Notes: generated by a model not told the origin, from the sequence alone. Counted from the stretch's first letter, positions 55,473-64,000 are shown. The stretch is DNA of 64,000 bases from Serratia silvae (GCF_023282985.1 NZ_JAGQDC010000002.1:1-64000), one strand, 5' to 3'. Numbers and translations: made by a program.

Positions 55473-57506
55473 ATGTTGAATATCATCAGGCTGGCGTTGG
55501 CTTGCCTGTTACTGCTTTGGCTACCTGCGACACAGGCGGCGGATAGCGGCTGGCTGCAAAGCCCGCTGAACGATCATGCGCAAGTCAGGCTGCGAGCCGA
55601 CACCAGCAAAGCGGGCGAAACCCGTGTACTGCTCGCTGTTGAGCTGGAAAAAGGGTGGAAAACCTACTGGCGCTCACCAGGGGAAGGGGGCATTGCGCCA
55701 GCTATCACTTGGCAGGGCAACCCGCCACCGGCAACCTGGTTCTGGCCAACGCCGCAGCGCTTTGACGTGGCGGGGATCTCTACGCAGGGTTATCACCAGC
55801 GGGTAACTCTGCCCATCGTGTTAAAAGGGGTTGCACCGCAGCAACTGGCGGGAACGCTTACCTTATCGACCTGTAGCAATGTCTGCATCTTGACCGATTA
55901 TCCGTTCAAACTGGATCTCACCACCCCGGCGGACCCAACGTTCAATCACGACTTTGCTCAGGCGATGGGGCAGGTGCCGATTGCCAGCGGGCTGGTGGAC
56001 AGCCTGCGTGCCGGTTATCACAACGGTGAGTTGCAGATTAGCGCGCAACGTACTGCGGGTTGGCAACAGCCTGAGCTGTTCTTTGATACCTTGGCGGGGG
56101 CCGATCTGGGCAAGCCAACGGTCAGCAGCGATGGTGAGAGCTTGCAAGCGCGAGTTCCCGTCAGTGATGGCTGGGGGGATGCCGCGCCAGATTTGCGCGG
56201 TAAACAGTTGCGGCTGGTCATCAGCGATGGGGGGATCGCTCAGGAGGCTACGCTGACCATTGGCGGGCCGCTTGCTTTACCTTCCACCGCGGCTTTCCCC
56301 TTGTGGCAAGCGGTGTTAATGGCGTTAGCGGGTGGTTTCATTCTTAACCTGATGCCTTGTGTGCTGCCGGTGCTGGGGATGAAGCTAGGCTCCATCTTGC
56401 AGGTGGAACAGCGCGATCGGCGTAGCGTGCGTTGGCAATTTCTGGCCTCCTCCTTGGGGATCGTGGTGTCCTTTATGGCGCTGGCCCTGCTGATGACGCT
56501 GTTGCGCCTGAGCAATCATGCGCTGGGCTGGGGTATCCAATTCCAAAACCCGTGGTTTATCGGCTTTATGGTGCTGGTGACGCTGCTGTTCAGTGCCAAT
56601 CTGTTCGGCCTGTTCCACCTGCAACTCTCTTCCTCGTTAAATACCAAACTGGCCACCCATAACGGGCGTGGCTTGAGCGGCCATTTCTGGCAGGGGGCGT
56701 TTGCCACGCTGCTGGCAACGCCTTGCTCGGCACCTTTCCTGGGAACGGCGGTAGCCTTTGCGTTGGCGGCTCCGTTGCCGGTGCTTTGGGGCATGTTTGT
56801 CGCGCTGGGGATTGGCATGAGCCTGCCTTGGTTGCTGATTGCCGCCTGGCCTGCGCTGGCGTTACGCTTGCCGCGTCCTGGCCGCTGGATGAACGGGATG
56901 AGGTTGGCGCTGGGCCTGCTGATGCTGGTGTCTTCGCTCTGGCTGCTTAGCCTGATGACCAACCATATCGGCGTGAGGCCGACTCTGATTGTCGGTGCCA
57001 TTTTGCTGCTCGGTTTATTGCTGGCAGTTTGGCGACAGTTGGGTGCCCGGTCTGCGGGGATCGCGGCGGCCAGCGTGCTGGTGGCCGGTGGTTTGGCATT
57101 GCTGGTGGGATCGTTGACCGCCAATCAGTGGCGACAGCCATTACACGACAACATCGCCTGGCAACCGCTTTCTGAGCAGGCGATTGTGCAGGCATTGGCC
57201 GACAACAAACGGGTGTTTGTCGACGTGACCGCCGACTGGTGTGTAACCTGCAAGGCGAATAAATACAACGTATTGCTGCGCGACGAGGTGCAAAAAGCAC
57301 TCAGCGCCGAGGATGTAGTGGCGCTGCGCGGTGACTGGAGCCGCCCGTCGGAAACCATCTCGACCTTCCTGCAACAGCGCGGCAGCGTTGCCGTGCCCTT
57401 TAACCAAATCTATGGCCCCGGCTCGCCAGACGGCGAGGTGTTGTCACCGTTGCTCACCCGCGAAGCCGTTCTGCAAGCCCTGTCTACTGCCAAAGGAAAC
57501 CAATAA
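55473..57506 (+). CDS. scsB: ScsB, DsbD-like thiol reductant transporter
   Basis: 677 residues. Signal peptide, N-terminal alpha domain with redox cysteines (TLSTCSNVCILTDYPFKL), eight membrane helices containing NLMPCVLPVLGMKLG and FATLLATPCSAPFLGT, and a C-terminal thioredoxin domain with DVTADWCVTCKAN. It moves electrons from the cytoplasm to periplasmic partners such as ScsC. Longer than DsbD N-domains, as in the Salmonella protein. Confidence 0.92.
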   Translation: MLNIIRLALACLLLLWLPATQAADSGWLQSPLNDHAQVRLRADTSKAGETRVLLAVELEKGWKTYWRSPGEGGIAPAITWQGNPPPATWFWPTPQRFDVAGISTQGYHQRVTLPIVLKGVAPQQLAGTLTLSTCSNVCILTDYPFKLDLTTPADPTFNHDFAQAMGQVPIASGLVDSLRAGYHNGELQISAQRTAGWQQPELFFDTLAGADLGKPTVSSDGESLQARVPVSDGWGDAAPDLRGKQLRLVISDGGIAQEATLTIGGPLALPSTAAFPLWQAVLMALAGGFILNLMPCVLPVLGMKLGSILQVEQRDRRSVRWQFLASSLGIVVSFMALALLMTLLRLSNHALGWGIQFQNPWFIGFMVLVTLLFSANLFGLFHLQLSSSLNTKLATHNGRGLSGHFWQGAFATLLATPCSAPFLGTAVAFALAAPLPVLWGMFVALGIGMSLPWLLIAAWPALALRLPRPGRWMNGMRLALGLLMLVSSLWLLSLMTNHIGVRPTLIVGAILLLGLLLAVWRQLGARSAGIAAASVLVAGGLALLVGSLTANQWRQPLHDNIAWQPLSEQAIVQALADNKRVFVDVTADWCVTCKANKYNVLLRDEVQKALSAEDVVALRGDWSRPSETISTFLQQRGSVAVPFNQIYGPGSPDGEVLSPLLTREAVLQALSTAKGNQ

Positions 57507-58222
57507 TGAACAAGTTACTGATGTTACTGCTGCTGATTGTCACCCCGGTCTGGGCTGCGGCTCCTTTCACTGCCGAGCAGGAAGTGCGGATCAAAGAGCT
57601 GATCCGTGAAACGCTGGTCTCTAACCCAGATATTCTGGCGGAAGCGGTTAACGCCTGGCAGCAGCAAACCAACGGCCAGCAAATCGGCCAGGCGATTGAG
57701 AAAAATAGCAAAATCCTGTTTGACGATCCTGCCAGCCCACGGTTGGGGGCCAAGAATGCCAAGCTGACGCTGGTGGCCTTCACCGATTACAACTGCCCGT
57801 ACTGTAAGCAGTTTGATCCTATGTTGGAGAAGATCGTCAACAAATATCCCGATGTGGCGCTGGTGGTGAAGCTGTTGCCGTTCAAAGGGGAAAGCTCGAT
57901 TGCTTCATCGCGGGTGGCGTTGACGGCTTGGGAGCAGCATCCAGAACAGTTCTGGCCGCTGCATCAACGCCTGATGGCGAAAAAAGGCTTTCATGACAAC
58001 GCCAGCATCGCCGCAGCGCAAGATAAAACAGGGGTTAAGCAGGTTGCACCGACTGAACAGAGTATGACCACGCTACGCACCAATATGCAGTTAGCGGAAC
58101 AGTTTGGCGTACAGGGTACACCAGCCACCCTGATTGGCGATCAGATGCTGCCGGGCGCGGTGTCTTATGAAGATCTGGAAGCGCTAGTGAAGCAGCAATT
58201 GGCGAAGGTAAAGAATGGCTAG
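57506..58222 (+). CDS. scsC: ScsC, periplasmic thioredoxin-fold protein
   Basis: 238 residues. Signal peptide (LLMLLLLIVTPVWAAA), helical N-terminal segment (trimerising region in other ScsC proteins), then a DsbA-like fold with active site FTDYNCPYCKQFD and cis-Pro VQGTPATLIG. It shuffles or reduces disulfides under copper stress. The ATG overlaps the scsB stop (TAATG). Confidence 0.92.
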   Translation: MNKLLMLLLLIVTPVWAAAPFTAEQEVRIKELIRETLVSNPDILAEAVNAWQQQTNGQQIGQAIEKNSKILFDDPASPRLGAKNAKLTLVAFTDYNCPYCKQFDPMLEKIVNKYPDVALVVKLLPFKGESSIASSRVALTAWEQHPEQFWPLHQRLMAKKGFHDNASIAAAQDKTGVKQVAPTEQSMTTLRTNMQLAEQFGVQGTPATLIGDQMLPGAVSYEDLEALVKQQLAKVKNG

Positions 58223-58715
58223 GTTGCGGCGCTGGACGCGCGAACTACTGATCCTGCTGTTGCTCGTGCTGGGCGTGACGTTCGCCATGGACTGGTGGCG
58301 AGCGCCGCAGGCTCCCCTGACCTTTGACCAACAGATGCTGGAGACCCTGGACGGAGAGCCGGTGTCGTTGGCGCAGCTCAGCCAGGATAAACCTTTGTTG
58401 GTCTATTTCTGGGCCAGTTGGTGCGGGGTTTGCCGCTTTACCACGCCTTACGTGGCCAAGCTGGTGGCAAACGGCGGTAACGTGATGACCGTGGCGCTGC
58501 GTTCGGGCAATGATCAGCAGGTTGAGCAGTGGTTGGCGGCCAAGAAGCTGCAATTGCCAGTGGTTAACGATGAGCAGGGCAAGCTATCGGCGCAGTGGCA
58601 GATTGGCGTGACGCCGACCATCGTGGTGATCTCTCAGGGCAAGGTGGTGCAGAGCACCACCGGCTGGACCAGCTATTGGGGCATGAAACTGCGGCTCTGG
58701 TGGGCCAGTGTTTAA
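58215..58715 (+). CDS. scsD: ScsD, membrane-anchored TlpA-like thioredoxin
   Basis: 166 residues. Anchor (LLILLLLVLGVTFAMDWW) then a thioredoxin fold with FWASWCGVCRFTTP and VTPTIVVIS. Overlaps scsC by eight bases. Completes the scs operon. Confidence 0.9.
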   Translation: MARLRRWTRELLILLLLVLGVTFAMDWWRAPQAPLTFDQQMLETLDGEPVSLAQLSQDKPLLVYFWASWCGVCRFTTPYVAKLVANGGNVMTVALRSGNDQQVEQWLAAKKLQLPVVNDEQGKLSAQWQIGVTPTIVVISQGKVVQSTTGWTSYWGMKLRLWWASV

Positions 58716-60166
58716 TTCCCCATAACCTCAACAATCGCCCGGCAAAGCCGGGCGATCCCTTCGGTAATCAGCTCCGGCGTATTGGCGGCAAAGTTCAATC
58801 GCAAGCCGTGTGCGCCGTGCTGTTCCTCAACATAAAAGCATTCGCCACGGGCAAAGGTGACACCCTGTTGCCAGGCTTTTGGCATCAACGTTGTGGTGCT
58901 CACGGCAGGTGGCAATTCCAGCCAGATAAACAGCCCTCCCGCAGGGATTTCAAACCGACAGCCCGGTGGCAGGCGCTCGCTTAATGCTGCCGCCATCGCA
59001 TCACGGTGCTGGCGGTACATCCTTCCCGCCCGGCGTAGCTGTTTGTCATAGCTGCCAACGGTGACAAAGGCGTCCAGTGCGCGCTGGATCAGGTTAGAGC
59101 TGGTAAAGCTATCAACGTGCTTGAGCCGTGAGAATTGCAGATATTGTTCGCTGTCCGCCACCAGATAACCAATGCGCATACTGGGTAGCAGCATTTTGGA
59201 GAAGGTACTGACATAGATCACCGTGCCAGCGGGAGCCATGGCGCGCAGTGACGGCAGGCTTTTACCGTTGTAACGCAGATCGCCGACAAAATCGTCCTCC
59301 AGGATCACTATCCCTGCCTGGTGTGCCAATGCCAGCAAGCGGCTGCGGCGGGCTTCGCTCATACAGCGCCCGGTGGGGTTATTGAAATTGGGGATGGTGT
59401 AGATCATTTTGGGCTGATGCCGGGCGATCAGCTCCGGCAGTTGCTCAACGCACATACCGTGACGATCGCTGGGCACGGGAACAATATTGATCTGGTGTAG
59501 GCGCAGCAACCCCAGAGCTTCGGCATAGGTGGGTTCTTCGACAATAACCGTATCCCCTGGGCGTAATAGCGTCTGGAAAATCAGGCTGATGGCATGTTGC
59601 GATCCGTTGGTGATCAGCACCTGTTCGGCCCGGGTGGGGATACCTTGCGCGGTCAGGATCCGGCCCAGCGTGTCGCGCAGCGGGTAGTAACCGCAATAAT
59701 CGCCATAGCTGAAGGCTTCTTCCGCATGACGGCTGAGGATCGACAGCAGGATCTTGCGGAACGCCTCCATTGGAAACACCTTGGGGCTGCCGACGCCAGC
59801 GGCAAAGTTGATGACGTGCTCCGGCAAAGGAATATCCGGATAACCGTCCAGCCGCGACGTCGTGGTGGTGAAGCGATCCGCAGGGAATAGCTCGCTGGAT
59901 GCTGGCCGCTGCTGCATCGGGGCCGCCTGCAGGTGGCGGACATAGGCACCGCTGCCACGCCGCTGTTGTAACAATCCTTTGGCCGTCAGTTCGGCATAGG
60001 CACTTTCCACCGTCAGGCGGCTGACCGAAAGCTCGGTGGCCAGGCTGCGCGTTGACGGCAATTTATCGCCATCGGCAAAGGTGCCGCCAAGAATGGCGCG
60101 ACGCAGCGCTTCTTCGATCTGTAGATACAGTGGAATGTCCTGCTGACGATCCAGTGGAATATGCAT
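58712..60166 (-). CDS. MocR-type GntR/aminotransferase regulator
   Basis: 484 residues from ATG 60166 (MHIPLDRQQ). GntR winged helix at about 10-80 (RQQDIPLYLQIEEALRRAIL, STRSLATELSVSRLTVESAY), then a class-I aminotransferase domain with PNFNNPTGRC, DDFVGDL and the PLP-lysine segment STFSKMLLPSMRIGY. Such regulators use PLP or amino-acid derivatives as effectors. It is divergent from an EamA transporter gene, its likely target. Overlaps the scsD end by four bases. Confidence 0.92.
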   Translation of the reverse strand: MHIPLDRQQDIPLYLQIEEALRRAILGGTFADGDKLPSTRSLATELSVSRLTVESAYAELTAKGLLQQRRGSGAYVRHLQAAPMQQRPASSELFPADRFTTTTSRLDGYPDIPLPEHVINFAAGVGSPKVFPMEAFRKILLSILSRHAEEAFSYGDYCGYYPLRDTLGRILTAQGIPTRAEQVLITNGSQHAISLIFQTLLRPGDTVIVEEPTYAEALGLLRLHQINIVPVPSDRHGMCVEQLPELIARHQPKMIYTIPNFNNPTGRCMSEARRSRLLALAHQAGIVILEDDFVGDLRYNGKSLPSLRAMAPAGTVIYVSTFSKMLLPSMRIGYLVADSEQYLQFSRLKHVDSFTSSNLIQRALDAFVTVGSYDKQLRRAGRMYRQHRDAMAAALSERLPPGCRFEIPAGGLFIWLELPPAVSTTTLMPKAWQQGVTFARGECFYVEEQHGAHGLRLNFAANTPELITEGIARLCRAIVEVMGN

Positions 60167-60334
60167 GAAATTGGCTCGGTCACAAAAGTCTATTTTCACT
60201 ATATCCTAGAGTAACAAGGCTTGGCACCGACAAAAGTGGCCTGCATAACATCTTAGCAAAGTGGCTATGGTGGCAAAATCTTGCCGCGTTAAAATCTTCG
60301 CCAGATGATTAAGTGGTAGAATTTTGAGGGTGTT

Positions 60335-61321
60335 ATGTCGTTACCGTCGGGTGTTGTAGCAGAACCGGGTGTGGTCAGTGGTGGGTTCCTGCGGGGAGCC
60401 AACCAGGGTTATGTGATCGCCATTATCAGCGCCATGCTGCTGGCCTTCACCGCCATCATCATCCGCGCGTTGACCGAGTATTACCATCTACCGACGTTGG
60501 TGCTGGCTTTCTGGCGCGCGGCCTTGGTGGCCCTGGTGTTGTTACCGTTATTGCTGCTGTTCAAACCGCAATGGGCGCATCTTCGCCTTGAACAGGTGCC
60601 ATTTTACGCTGGCTACGGTTTGCTATTAGCGCTGTTTAACAGCTTGTGGACGTTGTCAGTGGCGCTCAATGGCGCTTCGGTGGCCACTATTCTGACCTAC
60701 TGCTCGGTCGGTTTTACCGTGTTCCTGGGCTGGATGATGTACAACGAACGCCTCAGCCTGCGCGAATTGCTGGTGATCGTGGTCAGCCTGGGCGGCTGCT
60801 TTCTGGTCAGCAACGGCGATAGCATGGGCAACAGCCGTTTTGATCTGTTGGGGCTGATGGTCGGCATGCTGTCCGGCATTGGTTATACCTTGTATACCCT
60901 CGGAGGGCGTATCGCCAGTGAGCGGCGCTACCCGGTGTGGAATACCATCCTGTACGTGTTTGGCTTTTCCGCCGTGTACCAGTGGTTGTTCAACACATTG
61001 CTGACGTTTTTTCCTTTGGCGGCATTTCACGGTATGGCGGGCGACCTGTGGTTTCTGTCCCAGGGAGTCCAAGGCATTCAGTGGAGCGGTTGGTTGTTGC
61101 TGCTCTCGCTGGCCGCCGGGCCAACGCTGCTGGGCTTTGGCCTGTACAATATCAGCTTGAAAACCCTGCCGCTGGCGGTAGCTAACCTGATCTTGTCGCT
61201 GGAGTTGGTGTTTACCGCAATCATTGCCTATTTCCTGCTAGGGGAAAACATGAATCAGTTGCAGTTGCTGGGTAGCGCATTGGTAATGGGCGGGGTGTTG
61301 ATGCTGAGAAAAGCCAAGTAG
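60335..61321 (+). CDS. DMT/EamA-family transporter
   Basis: 328 residues, ten predicted helices in two EamA repeats (AIISAMLLAFTAIIIRALT, FDLLGLMVGMLSGIGYTLYTL; ANLILSLELVFTAIIAYFLLGE). DMT exporters move amino acids and small metabolites. Upstream, in the space between it and the divergent MocR gene (60167-60334), no operator stands out by eye. The substrate is unknown. Confidence 0.9.
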   Translation: MSLPSGVVAEPGVVSGGFLRGANQGYVIAIISAMLLAFTAIIIRALTEYYHLPTLVLAFWRAALVALVLLPLLLLFKPQWAHLRLEQVPFYAGYGLLLALFNSLWTLSVALNGASVATILTYCSVGFTVFLGWMMYNERLSLRELLVIVVSLGGCFLVSNGDSMGNSRFDLLGLMVGMLSGIGYTLYTLGGRIASERRYPVWNTILYVFGFSAVYQWLFNTLLTFFPLAAFHGMAGDLWFLSQGVQGIQWSGWLLLLSLAAGPTLLGFGLYNISLKTLPLAVANLILSLELVFTAIIAYFLLGENMNQLQLLGSALVMGGVLMLRKAK

Positions 61322-61490
61322 GCTTGGTTTTCTGCGCCAGTTTGTTACCATTGGCCGCGAAACAACAGGGTGCACACAGCAAATGATGATTAATCCAAGG
61401 TTAAAACGAGCGCTTATCGCTTGATTGGGCAGTGTTTTATGAACGAAAGACACTGCCACTGACAATACGTTCCGTGGCTCTTGCAATTGA
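61322..61490. other. Intergenic, no gene seen
   Basis: 169 bases after the EamA gene, followed by the ERIC element. No gene, strong hairpin or recognised site. Confidence 0.4.
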
Positions 61491-61619
61491 TATACCCGTC
61501 GTCTTTCAAGCTGTAGCGTTGTTACCTGCACTTACACACCCCAGTCACTTACGAAAAAGTAAGCTCCTGGGGATGAGTAAGCTTGTCGCCTCGCTACAAC
61601 TTGAAATCCATAGGGTATA
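61491..61619. repeat. ERIC (IRU) element, reverse orientation
   Basis: 129 bp. Ends TATACCCGTCGTC and CCATAGGGTATA; core GTCACTTACGAAAAAGTAAGCTCCTGGGGAT (as GTCACTTACG and GTAAGCTCCTGGGGAT). It ends 13 bases before the acetyltransferase start. Confidence 0.92.
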
Positions 61620-61632
61620 AGAAGGAGACGCC

Positions 61633-62262
61633 ATGTCTGATAAACACTGGTCACAAGTAGAATTACTCCACCAGACGGTAACCAACCCCAATATCCTGAT
61701 CAAGGGAACCCACAGTTATTACAGCCATTGCTGGGATGACAGCTTTGAACGTTCCGTGGTGCGCTATTTGCATGGCGATGCGGTCAGCCAACAGTGGGAG
61801 CCCCTGGGGCAGCTAGACAGGTTGCACATTGGCGATTATGTCTGTATTGGTGCCGAAGCGGTGATCCTGATGGGCGGGAATCATACCCATCGTATTGATT
61901 GGCTGAGCCTGTATCCCTTTATGGAAACCATCCAGGCGTCTTATTTGCCTAAAGGGGATACCCGCCTTGGCGACGGCTGCTGGATCGGGATGCGGGCCAT
62001 GCTGATGCCTGGCGTGACGATTGGCGAAGGGGCGATAGTGGCCGCCGGTAGCGTGGTGACTGCGGATGTAGAGCCCTACGCTATCGTTGGCGGTAATCCG
62101 GCCCGGATGATTAAACAGCGGTTCTCCCCAGAGACAATCGCGCGTTTACTCGCGTTGCAGATTTACGATTTGCCCGCCGAGGCGTTCGCCAGCATCCAGC
62201 CCTTGTTGGCCAGCGATGATATAACGGCCTTGGAGCAGGCGCTTAAGGGAATGCGTCAATAA
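61633..62262 (+). CDS. CatB/Vat-type hexapeptide acetyltransferase
   Basis: 209 residues. Left-handed beta-helix repeats (LHIGDYVCIGAEAVILMGGN, CWIGMRAMLMPGVTIGEGAIVAAGSVVTADVEP) and catalytic histidine in NHTHRIDWLSLYPF place it with xenobiotic O-acetyltransferases. AAGGAG precedes the ATG, right after the ERIC element. Enzymes of this group acetylate chloramphenicol, streptogramins or unknown hydroxyl compounds; the substrate cannot be read from sequence. Confidence 0.9.
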   Translation: MSDKHWSQVELLHQTVTNPNILIKGTHSYYSHCWDDSFERSVVRYLHGDAVSQQWEPLGQLDRLHIGDYVCIGAEAVILMGGNHTHRIDWLSLYPFMETIQASYLPKGDTRLGDGCWIGMRAMLMPGVTIGEGAIVAAGSVVTADVEPYAIVGGNPARMIKQRFSPETIARLLALQIYDLPAEAFASIQPLLASDDITALEQALKGMRQ

Positions 62263-62434
62263 TAAGCCGGGCGGGTTAACCCCGCCCGCTTTTTCCTGAT
62301 GAGGCTGACGTGTGATATAAATACCAGACCGAGGCTCAAGATGGCAAAAATTGCCGCCACCAGGTATTGGGCTAAACGAAATCATATCAACACCAGAGTA
62401 GGGTGTTGGTCGCGACAGAAAGGAGAGGAATATA

Positions 62435-62680
62435 ATGGAGTATAGGTTAAGTAGTTTAAGCATATATGATATGGAAGATAAACGTATGCTTTATGTCGGC
62501 GTGACAGTGCATAATAGCGATGATGATGATTGTCGGGACGATACGCATTTTAATATTCACATGCCTTATGACCGCGAAAATACATTAGCTTTCATTGAAC
62601 AACAGAGCATCGCAATCGCCAAAGACAGAATTCGCAAGGCAGCTGCTGGCCTGGATAAGGATGTATCCTCTGTTGCTTAA
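62435..62680 (+). CDS. Small acidic protein, function unknown
   Basis: 81 residues, beginning MEYRLSSLSIYDMEDKRMLYVG and with an acidic centre (NSDDDDCRDDTHFN), a strand-helix layout and no signal peptide. AGGAG at 62423 is well placed. Low GC relative to neighbours. A perfect 16-bp hairpin follows directly. No family recognised. Confidence 0.65.
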   Translation: MEYRLSSLSIYDMEDKRMLYVGVTVHNSDDDDCRDDTHFNIHMPYDRENTLAFIEQQSIAIAKDRIRKAAAGLDKDVSSVA

Positions 62681-62682
62681 TA

Positions 62683-62720
62683 TGTTCGTTACCCTATGTT
62701 TTTAAATAGGGTAACGAACA
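62683..62720 (+). terminator. Long perfect hairpin after the small acidic gene
   Basis: TGTTCGTTACCCTAT and its complement ATAGGGTAACGAACA enclose a seven-base T-rich loop. The stem is unusually long. It could be a terminator or an RNA-stabilising structure. Confidence 0.65.
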
Positions 62721-62721
62721 A

Positions 62722-62746
62722 CGGGCGCTGCATGCAACGCCCCTAC
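62722..62746. repeat. Dispersed palindrome, copy C
   Basis: CGGGCGCTGCATGCAACGCCCCTAC, matching the reverse complement of the copy at 44113 in all but about two positions. Confidence 0.7.
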
Positions 62747-62795
62747 AGAACGGTTTTGTCAGCAGTCTCAAGCCCTCCTTTCAGAGGGCTTCCCA

Positions 62796-64000
62796 TTACT
62801 CGACTTCCGCCGCTTCCCCGGTGATACGGCGGTGTTTGCGGAATTTGCGCAGCAGCGGGGGTAACACCAACACCACGACGGCCAGCACCAGCAGGCATTG
62901 GGCAATGGCGCTGCTCCACAGAATGCCAAAGTTCCCATTGCTGATAGACAATGCCCGGCGCAGGTTCTGCTCCAGCATTTCCCCCAGTACAAACCCCAGG
63001 ATCAGCGGCGACATCGGGAAGTGCATTTTGCGCAGGATATAGCCAAACACCCCTAACCCCACCATTAACAGTAAATCGAAGGTGGTGCTGTGCACCGCAT
63101 AGACCCCAACGGCGGATACGGTAGCGATCGCCGGTACCAGGAACCATAGCGGCACGGTCAGCATACGGGTGAACAGGCCAATCAAGGGGATGTTCATGAT
63201 CAACAGCATTACGTTGGCGATCAGCAGCGCGGCGATCAGTCCCCAAACGATATCCGGCTGTTCGGTGAACATTGCCGGGCCAGGGGTGATGTTATATAGC
63301 GTCAATGCGCCCATCATCACCGCCGTAGTGCCTGAACCCGGAACACCCAGAGTCAGCATCGGAATAAATGAGCCGCAGGCGGAAGCGTTATTGGCGGCCT
63401 CCGGCGCGGCGACGCCACGAATATCCCCTTTACCAAACGACTCGCTGTTGCCGCTGATGCGCTTTTCCGTCATATAGGTGAGCGCACTGGCAATGGTCGC
63501 CCCGGCACCGGGCAGAATACCGACGAAGAAACCGACAAAGGAGGAGCGCAGGGTAGGGCCAACGCACTCGGCAGCCTCTTTACGGTTAAACAGCATACGG
63601 CCGGTTTTGCGGATCAGCTTCTGGCCCGTGCTGGTGCTTTCCAGCATCAGCAAGATCTCGCTGACCGAGAACAGCCCGATCACCACTACAATAAACTGAA
63701 TGCCGTCGGAGAGGTGTACGCTGTCGAAGGTGAAGCGATACACGCCGGTATTGGCGTCCACCCCTACCGTGGCCAGCCCCAGACCGATCAGGGCCGCCAG
63801 CAGGGATTTCAACGGGTTCTGGCTCATCATGCTGCCAAGGCAGGCAATGGCAAAGACCATCAGGGCAAAGTATTCTGCCGGGCCAAACGCCAGTGACCAG
63901 CGGGCCAGCATTGGGGCGAACAGAATAATGCCGATAATGGCGACCAGCGAGCCGGTGAAAGAGCTGACCGCGGAGATCGACAGGGCAACCCCTGCGCGGC
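62796..64000 (-). CDS. tctA: TctA-type tricarboxylate transporter permease, 5' end missing
   Basis: The frame is open from the window edge to a stop at 62796, 400+ residues of the about 500 of TctA. Many helices with LPGAGATIASALTYMTEKRISG and SACGSFIPMLTLGVPGSGTTAVMMGA, the repeated glycine/proline motifs of the TTT-family large subunit, and FGYILRKMHFPMSPLILGFVLGEMLEQNLRRALSIS at the end. TctA works with TctB and a periplasmic TctC receptor to import citrate-like acids; these would be upstream, beyond the window. An AAGCCCTC/GAGGGCTT hairpin lies at about 62773-62794. Confidence 0.93.
   Translation of the reverse strand, partial: RAGVALSISAVSSFTGSLVAIIGIILFAPMLARWSLAFGPAEYFALMVFAIACLGSMMSQNPLKSLLAALIGLGLATVGVDANTGVYRFTFDSVHLSDGIQFIVVVIGLFSVSEILLMLESTSTGQKLIRKTGRMLFNRKEAAECVGPTLRSSFVGFFVGILPGAGATIASALTYMTEKRISGNSESFGKGDIRGVAAPEAANNASACGSFIPMLTLGVPGSGTTAVMMGALTLYNITPGPAMFTEQPDIVWGLIAALLIANVMLLIMNIPLIGLFTRMLTVPLWFLVPAIATVSAVGVYAVHSTTFDLLLMVGLGVFGYILRKMHFPMSPLILGFVLGEMLEQNLRRALSISNGNFGILWSSAIAQCLLVLAVVVLVLPPLLRKFRKHRRITGEAAEVE

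Noticed and set aside
1-64000. CRISPR arrays, rRNA genes, additional tRNAs
   Set aside because: No regularly spaced repeat array or rRNA-like sequence was seen; only one tRNA gene was found by eye.

Overview
The window is a chromosomal segment of an enterobacterium, most probably Serratia or a close relative in the Yersiniaceae. The evidence is the E. coli-like gene order argW - yfdC - mlaA - fadL - yfcZ - fadI - fadJ - sixA - smrB / prmB - aroC - mepA - yfcA - epmC - yfcL - mnmC / fabB - flk, high-GC host genes, ERIC elements, and insertions at places where the E. coli backbone is continuous. The genus is inferred from protein similarity by eye and is not proven.

Layout. (1) 1-7372: an AT-rich, decayed prophage at the 3' end of tRNA-Arg(CCU). 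It holds a dead IS3-family element, the tail-tip end of a phage fibre gene, a Wzy-like O-antigen polymerase, an OafA-like O-acyltransferase with an SGNH domain, an exported protein that resembles a phage tailspike, a frameshifted small gene, and an integrase that has lost its catalytic core. (2) 7.5-16.7 kb: yfdC, the cytochrome c maturation operon ccmABCDEFGHI (with an ERIC-derived palindrome between ccmB and ccmC), and mlaA. (3) 16.9-26.1 kb: yqiJ-yqiK, then the fatty-acid genes fadL, yfcZ and fadIJ with FadR-like operators, and sixA. (4) 26.1-30.8 kb: a two-partner secretion locus (tpsA then tpsB) with a terminator-like hairpin between the two genes. (5) 30.8-40.0 kb: backbone genes smrB to fabB, with overlapping FadR and FabR sites ahead of fabB. 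(6) 40.0-53.9 kb: accessory genes between fabB and flk. These are an M-box magnesium riboswitch with a short MgtE; an orphan Hcp island with a predicted peptidoglycan-attacking effector and a periplasmic immunity candidate; a CusF/CusC/CusB/CusA-type copper/silver efflux operon; apbE; ybiR; and a rhodanese. (7) 53.9-64.0 kb: flk, the scsABCD copper-tolerance/thiol-redox operon, a MocR regulator divergent from an EamA transporter, an acetyltransferase, a small acidic protein, and a TctA permease cut off by the window edge.

How the genes work together. FadL, FadI and FadJ import fatty acids and break them down, and FabB makes unsaturated fatty acids; the same FadR-type sites occur at all three promoters. 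The Cus and Scs modules together cover periplasmic copper export and thiol repair. The prophage genes look like a lysogenic conversion set that changes the surface polysaccharide. The Hcp island looks like a type VI secretion effector module.

The most interesting candidates for something undescribed are the Hcp-linked effector/immunity pair (41.5-44.1 kb) and the exported tailspike-like protein in the O-antigen conversion cassette (5.2-6.4 kb).
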